64,000 nucleotides of DNA from Macrosoma leucophasiata (Eukaryota > Arthropoda > Insecta > Lepidoptera > Hedylidae): NCBI GenBank assembly GCA_036365455.1, contig JAWQUS010000023.1:1-64000 (forward strand), in the 5' to 3' direction. The notes beneath the pieces were generated by a model. The model did no database searches. It was given only the letters and a program-made list of their open reading frames with translations, and was not told where the DNA came from. The position numbers and the translations under genes are program-made. Positions 13,786 to 23,433 of this stretch are shown here, one piece after another. The stretch's first letter is position 1; each line of letters starts with the position of its first letter.

Positions 13786-16320
13786 TCATTCATATACCTA
13801 TAATTGCTTGCCATAGCTACACTATTTTATTTAAAACCTACATTACATACTTACTATAGCCATATACAGATACATCATTTCAGTCAAATGCATAACACCT
13901 GCCACGAGTCCGGGCTCGACCGCCAAGAGGTCACAATGCTCATATGAATAAGGCTGACTGCTCACTAACATTGCACTGGTGTTAGGTAATGTGAATACGG
14001 ACATAATCCTTACTACCTCTAGCCTGTTCTAAGAGCAATATGCCGACCTTATGACTACGCTAGCATACCTACTTAAATAATACACAGTTGACCTACAAAA
14101 TATATATAACAAATGCTTACAATAAATACCTATAATACAATATACATATGCTTGTCTTTTATAACATATATGCCTAAAAATCATACACATTAATGGTTCA
14201 ACATACATTCTATACCTAATACCTAACTTAACACATAACTTCCACATACCTAAATATTTATGTTATTTGAATCTATATCCTCACATAAATATGTAGTTCA
14301 CACACTATTACTACTGAAATATATTTCTACTTACTTATTTATCTCCAATATATACTCACTTAAATATACCTTCCTAATAACATGATAAGCTTATATGATC
14401 TGCCACCATACTAACAATATTATCCCCAAACCTCTACACGTATATACTGTTCGATTACCCTTAGATTACGCGCATAGTCTTCAACTAGTAACAAGCTTGT
14501 ACATTGAAATACTTCGCGCGAATCACCAGTAATACACGGCAACGTCGCAATCTAAAAATAGATTTCACCTACCTACCAGCCGCCGCCGGAGCGCGCCGGT
14601 GCTGGCTGGGAGAGATAACAGGTCGTATAAAGTTGTGATACACTGACACTTTTTGTACTACATATCTTATCTCCACACTTTCCTAGTTGAATAGATTGCC
14701 TAGCGCATCCCTATAAACAGGAACTCACGTTCCATTACATATACATAATGACTAAAATTAGTATTATTACTCCCAGCAACAATACACGTATATATCCACC
14801 AAATACGCATATTTACACGGCATCCCCCATAGTGATGTCTTATAATATATATAATCAAACAATACCTTTCTTAAGCATGATTGCTATTACACATGTGCAT
14901 AACATATATTAACAAAACACATCACTACATATACTATATTATAAATATCTCTTCCACACTCAAATATTATTTTCACCACATATATAAAATACCTTGACAT
15001 TCTTATCAAAACACTAAACTATCAAAACATAAACACATACTCCCACAATATATCTCACTACCGTGAATCAAATATAATAATACATACGTATACCATATAT
15101 AATCATATACTCGTAATAACAAGCATTTCTAATTATAATATATCCATACTTATATTCTTACCAAATCCATAACTAAATCCACCATTAATCTGTCCCATAA
15201 TAAAATTCACCCATTGTATACCGGCCTTACCCGCCTCACGCCTTAGCAACTAGTTACTTGAACTTTTGTTGCACATTCTTTCCACCAGAGGCTGTAATCA
15301 TTAAGATAATCAAATACCTCGTGTGACAGCTGCCACAGTGGCGCGGCCTGGTGGCACCACTTGCAACCAGGTGGCGCGGAACGGCAGATGCAAAAACAAT
15401 CCCACTTCGCATTAAGCTTGACATACATTTGTAGCATGATGGGTACGGCCGAGTAACTCATGTTTCAAAAAAAAAAAAAAAAAAAATGTAATTCTGCATA
15501 TTTACACTAACATTGCATTATGATACATATATACTATATTTATATAATCTCCCAAAATATAACATATACTAATTACAACACAAATCATACTCAACTTTTT
15601 AATCAACATTTTATAAAATCTTCCATCAATCATACACTTGTATATACACATCTCATGTAAATAACACTTACATACAATTTCAAAGAATATAACTTTAACT
15701 ACTTTTACAGAGTATATACATACTCATTTATCTACTTAAACTTCCGTCCCATCTATAACATACATATATACTTATTATATAAATACAAGCCTCCAATATA
15801 ATCATATTATGTATTCCCTTGGAAAACATAACACTCACATAACATTCTAATCAACACTATACAATATTACATCAATCGTACAGTTATATATACACACCAT
15901 ATGTAAATAACACATACTCACACTTCATATACCAATCTCGATACTTAACGACTAGACTCCTTTTCTAACATACAACCTAATACCATATTAACAAAATAAT
16001 ACACACACACATAAATACATAATTGAGAACATGAATACTTCTAAACTATGATATATCACTGCAATAACTCTAATAAGTACTACTGAACTAACCGATTTTG
16101 CATACCTCACTTAACATATTTGAATTCATACACATAACAATACTATTATTGTTTAAACTTACTACCCATTTACTGATACATACAATTCAACTACTTTGAC
16201 TAAATATATCACACCTATGGTTGCTACAATAACACCAATTAGATAACATACATGCGACCAGTCTGATTAATGTAATACCACCCTTTGTTTACGTCATATC
16301 GTACGATTATATCTTTTGCT
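13786..16320 (+). other. AT-rich spacer in the 3' region of element A
   Basis: About 2.5 kb with no gene that I can support. It contains an internal A tract near 15468-15486. Element E seems to lack about 1.5 kb of this: the sequence GCACATTC followed by TTCCACCAG lies at about 15270 here but directly follows the conserved island in E (about 53503). So either E lost this segment or A gained one. Confidence 0.5.
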
Positions 16321-16326
16321 CGCTGA

Positions 16327-18475
16327 TAGATGGCGACGCTACCATATAATCTAATATTTAAACAAATCTTCATAATTTGATACAAATGTGTGAACATATG
16401 TCAGTGCTGTACTGATCTAACTCAACTTACTTGAGCAGCCAACCATCACTATTAGTCTGCCCCTATATACACAATACAAACCTTTACATCTTATACATAT
16501 TTATACATACCCAGATATATATATCCTCTCAACATGCATCCTCCTGCAATACGACCCATAACACCCATAAAATGGTCTTACTTCTCATTTCCACTTTAAT
16601 AAGTTAATACTAATACTCATATCGCTAAATCAGTCATAAATAATTAAACTTATTCCCCATTAATTGGCACCTATATGCATGCCTGTCTTTATCTATGCTT
16701 CAGACTTTTCGACACTGGCTGGCGCCGTTACTAATCTGCATAAAATAGGTTAAATGATCTCTTTAGGGTTATATATTACCAGATTATTAATACATACATT
16801 CCCTGACATCACATTACCAAATATACACATTCATTATCGCTATTTAATCATCTCTATCCGTCCTTAGACGGCAGTGATATCGAACATTCTGGAAACATTC
16901 AACTTCAACTTGACTCTGCCTAAATAAGTTTACTCTACCAGCTGATAGATGGCGGTTCCTAGTTATAAATAACTTTGACGGAATGTTATCAGAAGTCAAA
17001 CTAATTCAAAGGCAAACAATTAGTCCCCCTTCAAACAATTACTAGTCACTGTCGACCGTAGAATGCGACAATAACTTTGTCATCTCATACCAAGTTTTGC
17101 CACATTTTCAATAAAATGATAGTACCCTGAACAAGCACACAAATTTTAAGTTAATACGTCACCAGATGGCACCACCTTGGCAGTAACAATAAGCTGTTAT
17201 GTAATAAATACTGTTTTAAATAATAGCTAATTGTCAACAATTATCTTCCCAAAATACCTAGTAACTATATACACATTTGTGAATTACCTATTAACTGATC
17301 TATGTTATTACTAAGACAAATACTTTCCGGTTAAAGTACCCACAGCGTCCCGACGGAGGCGCTGATGCACACATTTATATAGGAATTATTATTGTATTAT
17401 TGTATTATTCGGCACTTAGCATTAGTACTATTTGGAGATAAATGTAATAAGGCACAAACTTGCTCTATTTTTGTTTTAAATCATTTACACCACCAAATAA
17501 ATACATTACTTAACATTTACTGACCATCTATACTGGCTCCACCAAGCAACAGATGGCATCATTGTTTAGCCCTAAATATTAACATAAAAGATAAAATTGT
17601 AGCTGAAATTACCTTAAATGTTAATGACAAGGTACTTATTATTGATCGATATCATTCTTTACATAATTTTGCTGGCCATCGGCCAAGCTCTTTATGGTTT
17701 TCATTGCTTTTTACCTCATGTCCGTTTACTCCCCTCTCCACTAGGTGGCGATACCTATGGAGAAGTTAGAATGTTATTTTTATTTTTATACTAACATTTA
17801 ATTTACTGTATATTACTGATACTATGCTCATCACTCTATAACAAATACTATACGTTACTATCATCAATTGTACGCATGCAATCACCCGGTGGCATAATAT
17901 AAATTATATATATAGTATAAATAATATTAATAAATCCGTGTAAAACAAGTAACTAATACAGACAAAATTATTTGCCATCGGTTTTTGTACGCCAGCATAA
18001 GTTGTAACAACGCTGAACACCCTTTTCTAAATTTTTTATTATATAAAGCTACTAAAATGGTCCAGTAGGGGGCGCTCTCATAGTTTTAATTTAAAACTCA
18101 ATTGTAATTCTTCCCTCGGCTGCGCTGCCTAGCGGCCGGTGCGAGAACTGGCTGTGGCTGGCGTACTCTTTTTAACTAACATCTCTGCCACATTCACATA
18201 ACTGGCCACGGTAGTCCTCGTGCCCGCCGCTGGGTGGCGCAGCAATAGGTACGTCATAGCAGACACTCACGTGAACCCGTGCGGACTAATAATATAACTG
18301 TTCGCTAATAGGGTGCGGTATAACTCTTTACGGGGTTAGCGCCACCTATAATATTCACACTATTTACCCAGTACTAATCCGTAAGCCGTAATTATTTAAA
18401 ACCATCGCGTTCTCACGGGTTCCGACAGATGGCGCTTCTAACATATGACTGGACTTTAACATTTTCCCATTTTTA
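16327..18475 (+). promoter_or_regulatory. Cluster of CTCF-like motifs in element A
   Basis: About eleven short sites of the form CCA(C/G)(T/C)AG(A/G)(T/G)GGCGC occur in 2.1 kb. The clearest are CCACTAGGTGGCGATA (17738-17753), CCAGTAGGGGGCGCTC (18062-18077), the GGGTGGCGCAG site ending about 18242, an inverted GCGCCACCTAT at about 18340-18350 and AGATGGCGCTTCT near 18426-18438; others lie near 16329, 16947, 17162 and 17550. They resemble the consensus bound by animal CTCF insulator proteins. The segment 18190-18475 aligns well with element E (57575-57855). Function is inferred from motif likeness only. Confidence 0.4.
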
Positions 18476-18553
18476 ATAACTCAATTGTGATGAGCACTTA
18501 TGTTTATTTACATTACAAGATTTTTGGTGTTTTGCCAAGGATGGGCAACTTTA

Positions 18554-19019
18554 AATATGCAGCTTTTATTGGCAGCCATTAAGACTATTTCCTGTTACTT
18601 TAAACACTATTTTCTTTTATTTTAGAAATCGGAAGTTTTGTTTTTGATTCTTTCCAGTTAGAAGTTTTGTTTTATTTTGTATTTAACTTAGATATAAGAA
18701 TAAAAAGGACTCAAAAAAAAAAAAAAAAAAAAAAAAATCTAATAATAAAAAAAAAAATTAAAAAAAAAAAAAAAAAAAAAAAAATTAAAAAAAAAAAAAA
18801 CACAGCAACAAACTATAAATATGTGCAAGTCCTTTTCGTCTGAAAAATTGTACCTCTCCAATAAAATTTTACTCTACTTAAGACAATATTGGTTTATATA
18901 ACTTCATTTAACTTATTTATACATAGTATTATAACAAGAAGAAAAAAAAAAAAAAAAAAAACTAAGTATTGTACAAGATAACCTAATTGCTGTACATAAC
19001 CATATAAAAGTTGCATATT
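18554..19019 (+). other. Long-range pairing around an A-rich tract in element A
   Basis: A 16-nt arm at 18554-18569 (AATATGCAGCTTTTAT) is complementary to 19004-19019 with one G-U pair. Inside it, AAAAGGACT (18703-18711) pairs with AGTCCTTTT (18828-18836). The enclosed region holds a U-rich stretch (about 18610-18690), an AATAAA at 18699-18704 and an A-rich tract at 18713-18800. Element E keeps the outer pair as 15 perfect bp and a shorter inner pair. It may be an RNA-stability fold or the scar of an internal poly(A) end. Confidence 0.5.
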
Positions 19020-19118
19020 GTCCCAATGTTAAACCGATTCCTTTTCTTACCTAACTGACCTAGATCCCTTATTACAAACCTAACAGTCACAACTCCTCAC
19101 TAGCGTCCTTTATAGCCC

Positions 19119-19207
19119 CGAGGTCGCCCGTACTCCTAAGCGAGGGCCTCGACGGCTTCTTTAGCTTCCCACCAGGAGATATTCCTGGTGGACAAAAAAA
19201 AAAAAAA
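19119..19207 (+). promoter_or_regulatory. Conserved 3' recognition structure and poly(A) of element A
   Basis: The upstream fold has outer stem CGAGGT (19119-19124) with GCCTCG (19146-19151), inner stem CGC/GCG (19125-19127 and 19140-19142), an AGG bulge and the 12-nt loop CCGTACTCCTAA. It is followed by a perfect 9-bp hairpin next to the tail: CCACCAGGA (19169-19177) with TCCTGGTGG (19183-19191), loop GATAT. Poly(A) is 19194-19207. The same core fold occurs in B, C, D and E; by analogy with other LINE-type 3' ends it is probably what the RT recognises. Confidence 0.75.
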
Positions 19208-19389
19208 CCTAACCTAACCTAACCTAACCTAACCTAACCTAACCTAACCTAACCTAACCTAACCTAACCTAACCTAACCTAACCTAACCTAACCTAACCT
19301 AACCTAACCTAACCTAACCTAACCTAACCTAACCTAACCTAACCTAACCTAACCTAACCTAACCTAACCTAACCTAACCTAACCTAACC
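19208..19389 (+). repeat. Interstitial CCTAA block between A and B
   Basis: About 36 perfect CCTAA units in the same orientation as the terminal array. The block starts at the poly(A) of element A and ends with CCTAACC at the truncated 5' end of element B. Confidence 0.95.
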
Positions 19390-20392
19390 ACCAGATGACA
19401 TACAACTCGATAAACCAGCGCATCCCTCTTCTCTTCTCCATCCCTCTGACAGAATATCCATCGATAAAAACACTGCTACCACCCAAGACGATATCAACAG
19501 CTACTGTACATCGCTTACCACAAAGATATATACTGACGGCAGCAAGAACGACGATGGCGTTGGAGCCGCTTTTGTAGCGATTGCACCTGATGGCACCACC
19601 ACTACTAGGAAATTTAAACTCCACGCTTCATGTTCGGTCTTCCAGGCAGAAGCATTCGCTATTCTTATGGCCTGTGAATGGTCTCTCAAATTAAACGTAT
19701 GTGACATAGCTATATTTTCGGACTCAATGTCTGTTATCCAAGAAATAGCTAACCGAAATAGCACTAATTCAATCGTCGCATCTATCCACCACTTGATACA
19801 TAAAATTAAACGATCTGGGACTGTTGTAGTAGTATGGATTAAAGCACACATTGGGCTTAATGGCAATGAGCTGGCTGACGAAGCTGCAAAATCCGCCACA
19901 ATGCTTCATAAGGCACCCGCTTTCTCTAAATTCCCTTTGAGCTATTCTAAGCGACTCATACACGAAAAATCTGAAGTAGCATCTGAGCAGAGATACATAA
20001 ACTCCCCTACTGGTTATCATACGAAGCAACTATGTCCAAATCTCGACACAATAAGAAATATATTTACAAAATTACCACGATCCTTTGAACTTACCCAAAT
20101 ACTGACCGGACACGGTTACCACTTGCAATACCTCAATAGGTTCAAAATAAAAAGCACCCCTTCTTGCCCCTGCGATAGTACCACAATACAATCACTTCAG
20201 CATCTTCTTCAGCATTGTCCCAGATACACACAAACTAGGTATGTCCACGAACAAACCTGTAACATGTGTGATATTATTAATCCATATTCTTTAATAGAAA
20301 TTGTCTCAAAAGAGAACTGTAAAATTTCGTATATTAAACATATTAAAACAATTATAAAGACACTTAAAGAATTTAATAAAAATGTTGTCTAA
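19390..20392 (+). pseudogene. ORF2 3' fragment (RNase H and zinc knuckle), element B
   Basis: Encodes residues 907-1239 of the element C ORF2 without frameshift or stop, but has no N-terminal part, endonuclease or RT. The RNase H carboxylates and the C-terminal zinc knuckle are all present. I count six base differences from C in about 1 kb of coding sequence, all silent (for example GGC ACC versus GGC ACT). An internal ATG at 19667 opens a 241-codon frame, but it begins inside RNase H and is not expected to make a working enzyme. Confidence 0.9.
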
Positions 20393-21140
20393 ATAATAAT
20401 AGTAATAATAAATAATAAAAAAAAATAAATAAATAAATAAATAAAAAAAAATAAAAAAAAAAAAAATACATAAAAAAAATTAATATAAAAAATATATATA
20501 TAATAATAATAATAATAAAAATAAATAGTAATACTAAAATTTACTTACCCTTCCTTCTTACATGGATGATCCCTTTCTTCTTACATGGATGACCCCTTTC
20601 TTCTTACTTGGATGATTCCTTTCTTCTTACATGGATGAACCCTTTTTTCTTACATGGATGATCCCGGGATCCGCAAACAATTGCATCTGAAAAACAAAAA
20701 ATAAAAATATAATAAAAAAATAAATAGAAGTAATTAAAATATTTATATATATATATATATCATAATTAAAAATAAATAATTATAATAACAATAGTAATAA
20801 TACTTAAACATAATTAAAAAAAATAATATAAATGATGATAATAAAAAAAAAAACATAATAATTAAATAAATTAATATACATATCATAAATATAAAAATAA
20901 ATAAATGTAAACATATTTATGAAATATGAACATAAGCAAACAAATAAAACATAATATGATTATAAATAAACATGACATATATATACTAATTTGATTACCA
21001 ATACAAACATCTGGCGTATATTAATAAAATTCCAAGATCTCAACAACTGACTACGGTCGCCCGTATTCGTAAGCGAGGACCATAGCTGGTATCTTCATGC
21101 TCTTAGTCCTCCTACTGTGGAAAGACATAAAGAAGGAGGG
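20393..21140 (+). other. 3' UTR of element B
   Basis: AT-rich 3' UTR close to that of C, differing mainly in length of A/T microsatellites. It contains five 23-bp tandem units (TTTCTTCTTACATGGATGA plus a C-rich end) at 20551-20665, and the shared 3' fold at 21051-21085: outer CTAcGGT with ACCaTAG, inner CGC/GCG, AGG bulge, loop CCGTATTCGTAA. The terminal hairpin, TCCTCCTAC (21107-21115) with 21132-21140, has one mismatch relative to C. Confidence 0.75.
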
Positions 21141-21167
21141 AAAAAAAAAAAAAAAAAAAAAAAAAAA

Positions 21168-21354
21168 CCTAACCTAACCTAACCTAACCTAACCTAACCT
21201 AACCTAACCTAACCTAACCTAACCTAACCTAACCTAACCTAACCTAACCTAACCTAACCTAACCTAACCTAACCTAACCTAACCTAACCTAACCTAACCT
21301 AACCTAACCTAACCTAACCTAACCTAACCTAACCTAACCTAACCTAACCTAACC
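21168..21354 (+). repeat. Interstitial CCTAA block between B and C
   Basis: About 37 perfect CCTAA units between the poly(A) of B and the first base of C (ATATTCG at 21355). Confidence 0.95.
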
Positions 21355-21986
21355 ATATTCGAAATCTTAAGATTTTCACCTAAGTTGCGTTTGTGTTCTG
21401 CCACAACCTACATTTAATTTTTTCTATCGTCTTTTTAGTCACTTTCGGCCACTTTGGCACTAAAATATTCCTAACCTAACTCTTAACCTAACTTTCGTTA
21501 TCAAATACCGTTATTCGTTCTAAACTTAATTTTTTTGTACTGACCCCCCCTAATTTTTTGTTCTCATTAAATAGCTCTCGTTTTTCCCTATCCCCCAATA
21601 CCTAATTTGCCCCCCTAACTTCGAAAACGCGCGAAATAGTACTTATTTTCTGTTTTATACCTAAACCGAGGTTACTTGGTGAATCGAAATCGAAATTTTC
21701 AACATATTCGAAATCTTAAGATTTTCACCTAAGTTGCGTTTGTGTTCTGCCACAACCTACATTTAATTTTTTCTATCGTCTTTTTAGTCACTTTCGGCCA
21801 CTTTGGCACTAAAATATTCCTAACCTAACTCTTAACCTAACTTTCGTTATCAAATACCGTTATTCGTCCTAAACTTAATTTTTTTTGTACTGACCCCCCC
21901 TAATTTTTTGTTCTCATTAAATAGCTCTCGTTTTTCCCTATCCCCCAATACCTAATTTGCCCCCCTAACTTCGAAAACGCGCGAAA
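21355..21986 (+). repeat. 5' tandem units (1.8 x 349 bp) of element C
   Basis: One full 349-bp unit (21355-21703) and a partial one (21704-21986), starting ATATTCGAAATC and ending GCGCGAAA. They are homologous to the 350-bp units of element D but clearly diverged. Each has a direct repeat in CACTTTCGGC and CACTTTGGCA, and short telomere-like words (CCTAACCTAAC, AACCTAAC). Tandem 5' units in LINEs usually carry the promoter; I infer that role. Confidence 0.85.
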
Positions 21987-22215
21987 CGGACCCACCCTCC
22001 CTCCCGGTGGATACTATTCAGATCAACTGAATTCAATTAGGTCATCTAAATAAACAGTGTTTTACCAAATTACGCCACTTACAAAATTTAAATCATTTAT
22101 CCACTAGGTGATTGACCTACACTAATTTTAAGTACTGACTGCCCCTTCTTCATTAGAATAAGAATACGTAAATACCAAACTTACCTGTAGATACTTACCT
22201 TTTGCTGTTCCCACG
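21987..22215 (+). promoter_or_regulatory. Leader of element C with C-rich (antisense G4) motif
   Basis: Non-repeated leader of 229 nt between the tandem units and the ORF1 ATG. At 21991-22005 it has CCCACCCTCCCTCCC, which reads as four G-triplets with one-base loops on the other strand, a strong G-quadruplex motif. Element D has the same motif at the same place (40473-40487). The rest is AT-rich. Confidence 0.5.
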
Positions 22216-23433
22216 ATGAACCGTACGCCGCCGTCTCGAATCCCGAAGCCACCCGATGAAGCAGATCGTAGGCCTTCGACGTCCAAGACCCCAACCCTCG
22301 TCGAAGAACTCGCTGTCTCTACCCCGCAACCTGAAACAAACGATAAAAACTTAGAACTCATCATCAATTTAGCTAAAAAGATCATAGCAACAATACATAG
22401 CGGAAAAAGCGTAACATCAGAGAGCAAGCAAAAAATAATTGAATCTTCTAACAAAATAATAGCCATAGCAATTGCTACAGAAAACAATAAATTGGACCCT
22501 AATTCTCTTACCAAAACCATCGAAGACACAGTGAAGAGGTGTATTAAAAATGAAATTCAAAATTTAAAAACCCAAATAACTACTGAAAAACCACAACTTA
22601 CCTTTGCACAAATTACCGCAGCCCGACCACCGCCTCTACTGCCACCGAAGGTACCTAGTAAGCCGGCCATAATAATAGAGAAGAAAGGAGAACCGGTCAA
22701 AAATGTTCACGAACTCAGTGAAACCTGGCGTAAATCAATCTCCTTTAAAAGCACCAAATATGCACCAGCTAAAATCAACCCAGTAGCGAACAACAAGCTC
22801 CGTATAGAATTTGACACCATGGATCAATGCAGCGAAACACTGAAGAGAATCGAGGCTTCCACCTGTCTACAAGGAGAACCCGTTAAAAAATTGAAGCCAA
22901 TGGTGATATTGAAGGGTATCTCAACTGACATAACAAAAGATGAACTTATCAACGTCCTGGTTAATCAAAACCCAGAAATTGAAAACCTATTTACTACTCA
23001 ATCAGACATCATACTAAGATTTGTTAAAGACAATAAGAGAAACAAACGCTTGTACAACGCTGCTCTCATGGTATCACCTATTCTCTGGAAAACACTCACA
23101 CAAATGGGACGCGTTAACATCGATCATCAGAGGGTGTACGTCTGTGACTTCTGCCCTCTGATCCAATGCTACTCATGCTTGCAATTCGGACATACTCGCG
23201 TAAACTGCACTGCGAAGGACCCAATCTGCTCTCACTGTTCGTCTAACACACACCTATTCAAAGAATGTACCCTTAAGAATGATAAGTCTGCCACGAAGTG
23301 TCACAACTGCCATTCTAGCAACAATAATTTTAAAACTAGCTATGAAACACAGCACTCCGCCACGTCTGACTTTTGTCCCATACTTAAAAAAATGAAAGAT
23401 CGCACATTTACAAAAATAGATTATGGATTTTAA
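22216..23433 (+). CDS. ORF1 (Gag-like) zinc-knuckle protein of element C
   Basis: A 405-residue RNA-binding protein that is expected to package the element's RNA and help target it to telomeres. It starts at ATG 22216. Residues 1-45 are Pro-rich and basic; 45-130 are helical and Lys-rich; about 160-315 form the family's middle domain; then come three knuckles: C318-C321-H326-C331, C338-C341-H346-C351 and the long third form C362-C365-H380-C387. The C-terminus overlaps ORF2 by 11 nt. The domain order matches ORF1 of A/E, but the sequence is only distantly similar. The third knuckle, with its stretched C-C to H spacing, is typical of the R1/TRAS group. Confidence 0.93.
   Translation: MNRTPPSRIPKPPDEADRRPSTSKTPTLVEELAVSTPQPETNDKNLELIINLAKKIIATIHSGKSVTSESKQKIIESSNKIIAIAIATENNKLDPNSLTKTIEDTVKRCIKNEIQNLKTQITTEKPQLTFAQITAARPPPLLPPKVPSKPAIIIEKKGEPVKNVHELSETWRKSISFKSTKYAPAKINPVANNKLRIEFDTMDQCSETLKRIEASTCLQGEPVKKLKPMVILKGISTDITKDELINVLVNQNPEIENLFTTQSDIILRFVKDNKRNKRLYNAALMVSPILWKTLTQMGRVNIDHQRVYVCDFCPLIQCYSCLQFGHTRVNCTAKDPICSHCSSNTHLFKECTLKNDKSATKCHNCHSSNNNFKTSYETQHSATSDFCPILKKMKDRTFTKIDYGF

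Larger units (their letters stand above)
6229..19207 (+). mobile_element. Element A: Gag-only telomeric non-LTR retrotransposon
   Basis: A 13-kb unit inserted between CCTAACC (left) and a poly(A) followed by CCTAA (right). It has an 865-nt leader, one ORF (ORF1/Gag, 7094-8524), a 10.7-kb AT-rich 3' region with no long ORF, a conserved 3' RNA-like structure (19119-19191) and a 14-nt poly(A). No endonuclease or reverse transcriptase is encoded anywhere in it. Element E (46277-58688) has the same leader, the same ORF and the same 3' end, so the RT-less form is a family trait, not local damage. It probably relies on the RT of neighbours such as C or D. The architecture resembles Drosophila HeT-A, but the link is analogy, not shown homology. 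Confidence 0.85.
19390..21167 (+). mobile_element. Element B: 5'-truncated TRAS-like element
   Basis: A 1.78-kb copy of the last 1.66 kb of the element C family, broken inside ORF2 at the position that corresponds to 26140 of C. It keeps the RNase H region, the 3' UTR and a 27-nt poly(A), then meets CCTAA. The left junction CCTAACC next to ACCAGATG is the telomere phase seen at the full-length insertions, so it is a normal target-primed insertion that stopped early, not a later deletion. Confidence 0.93.

Noticed and set aside
8525..19193. A hidden reverse transcriptase in the 3' region of A or E
   Set aside because: No frame longer than about 100 codons and none of the RT signatures (YADD, QGS, RPI) seen on either strand in either copy.
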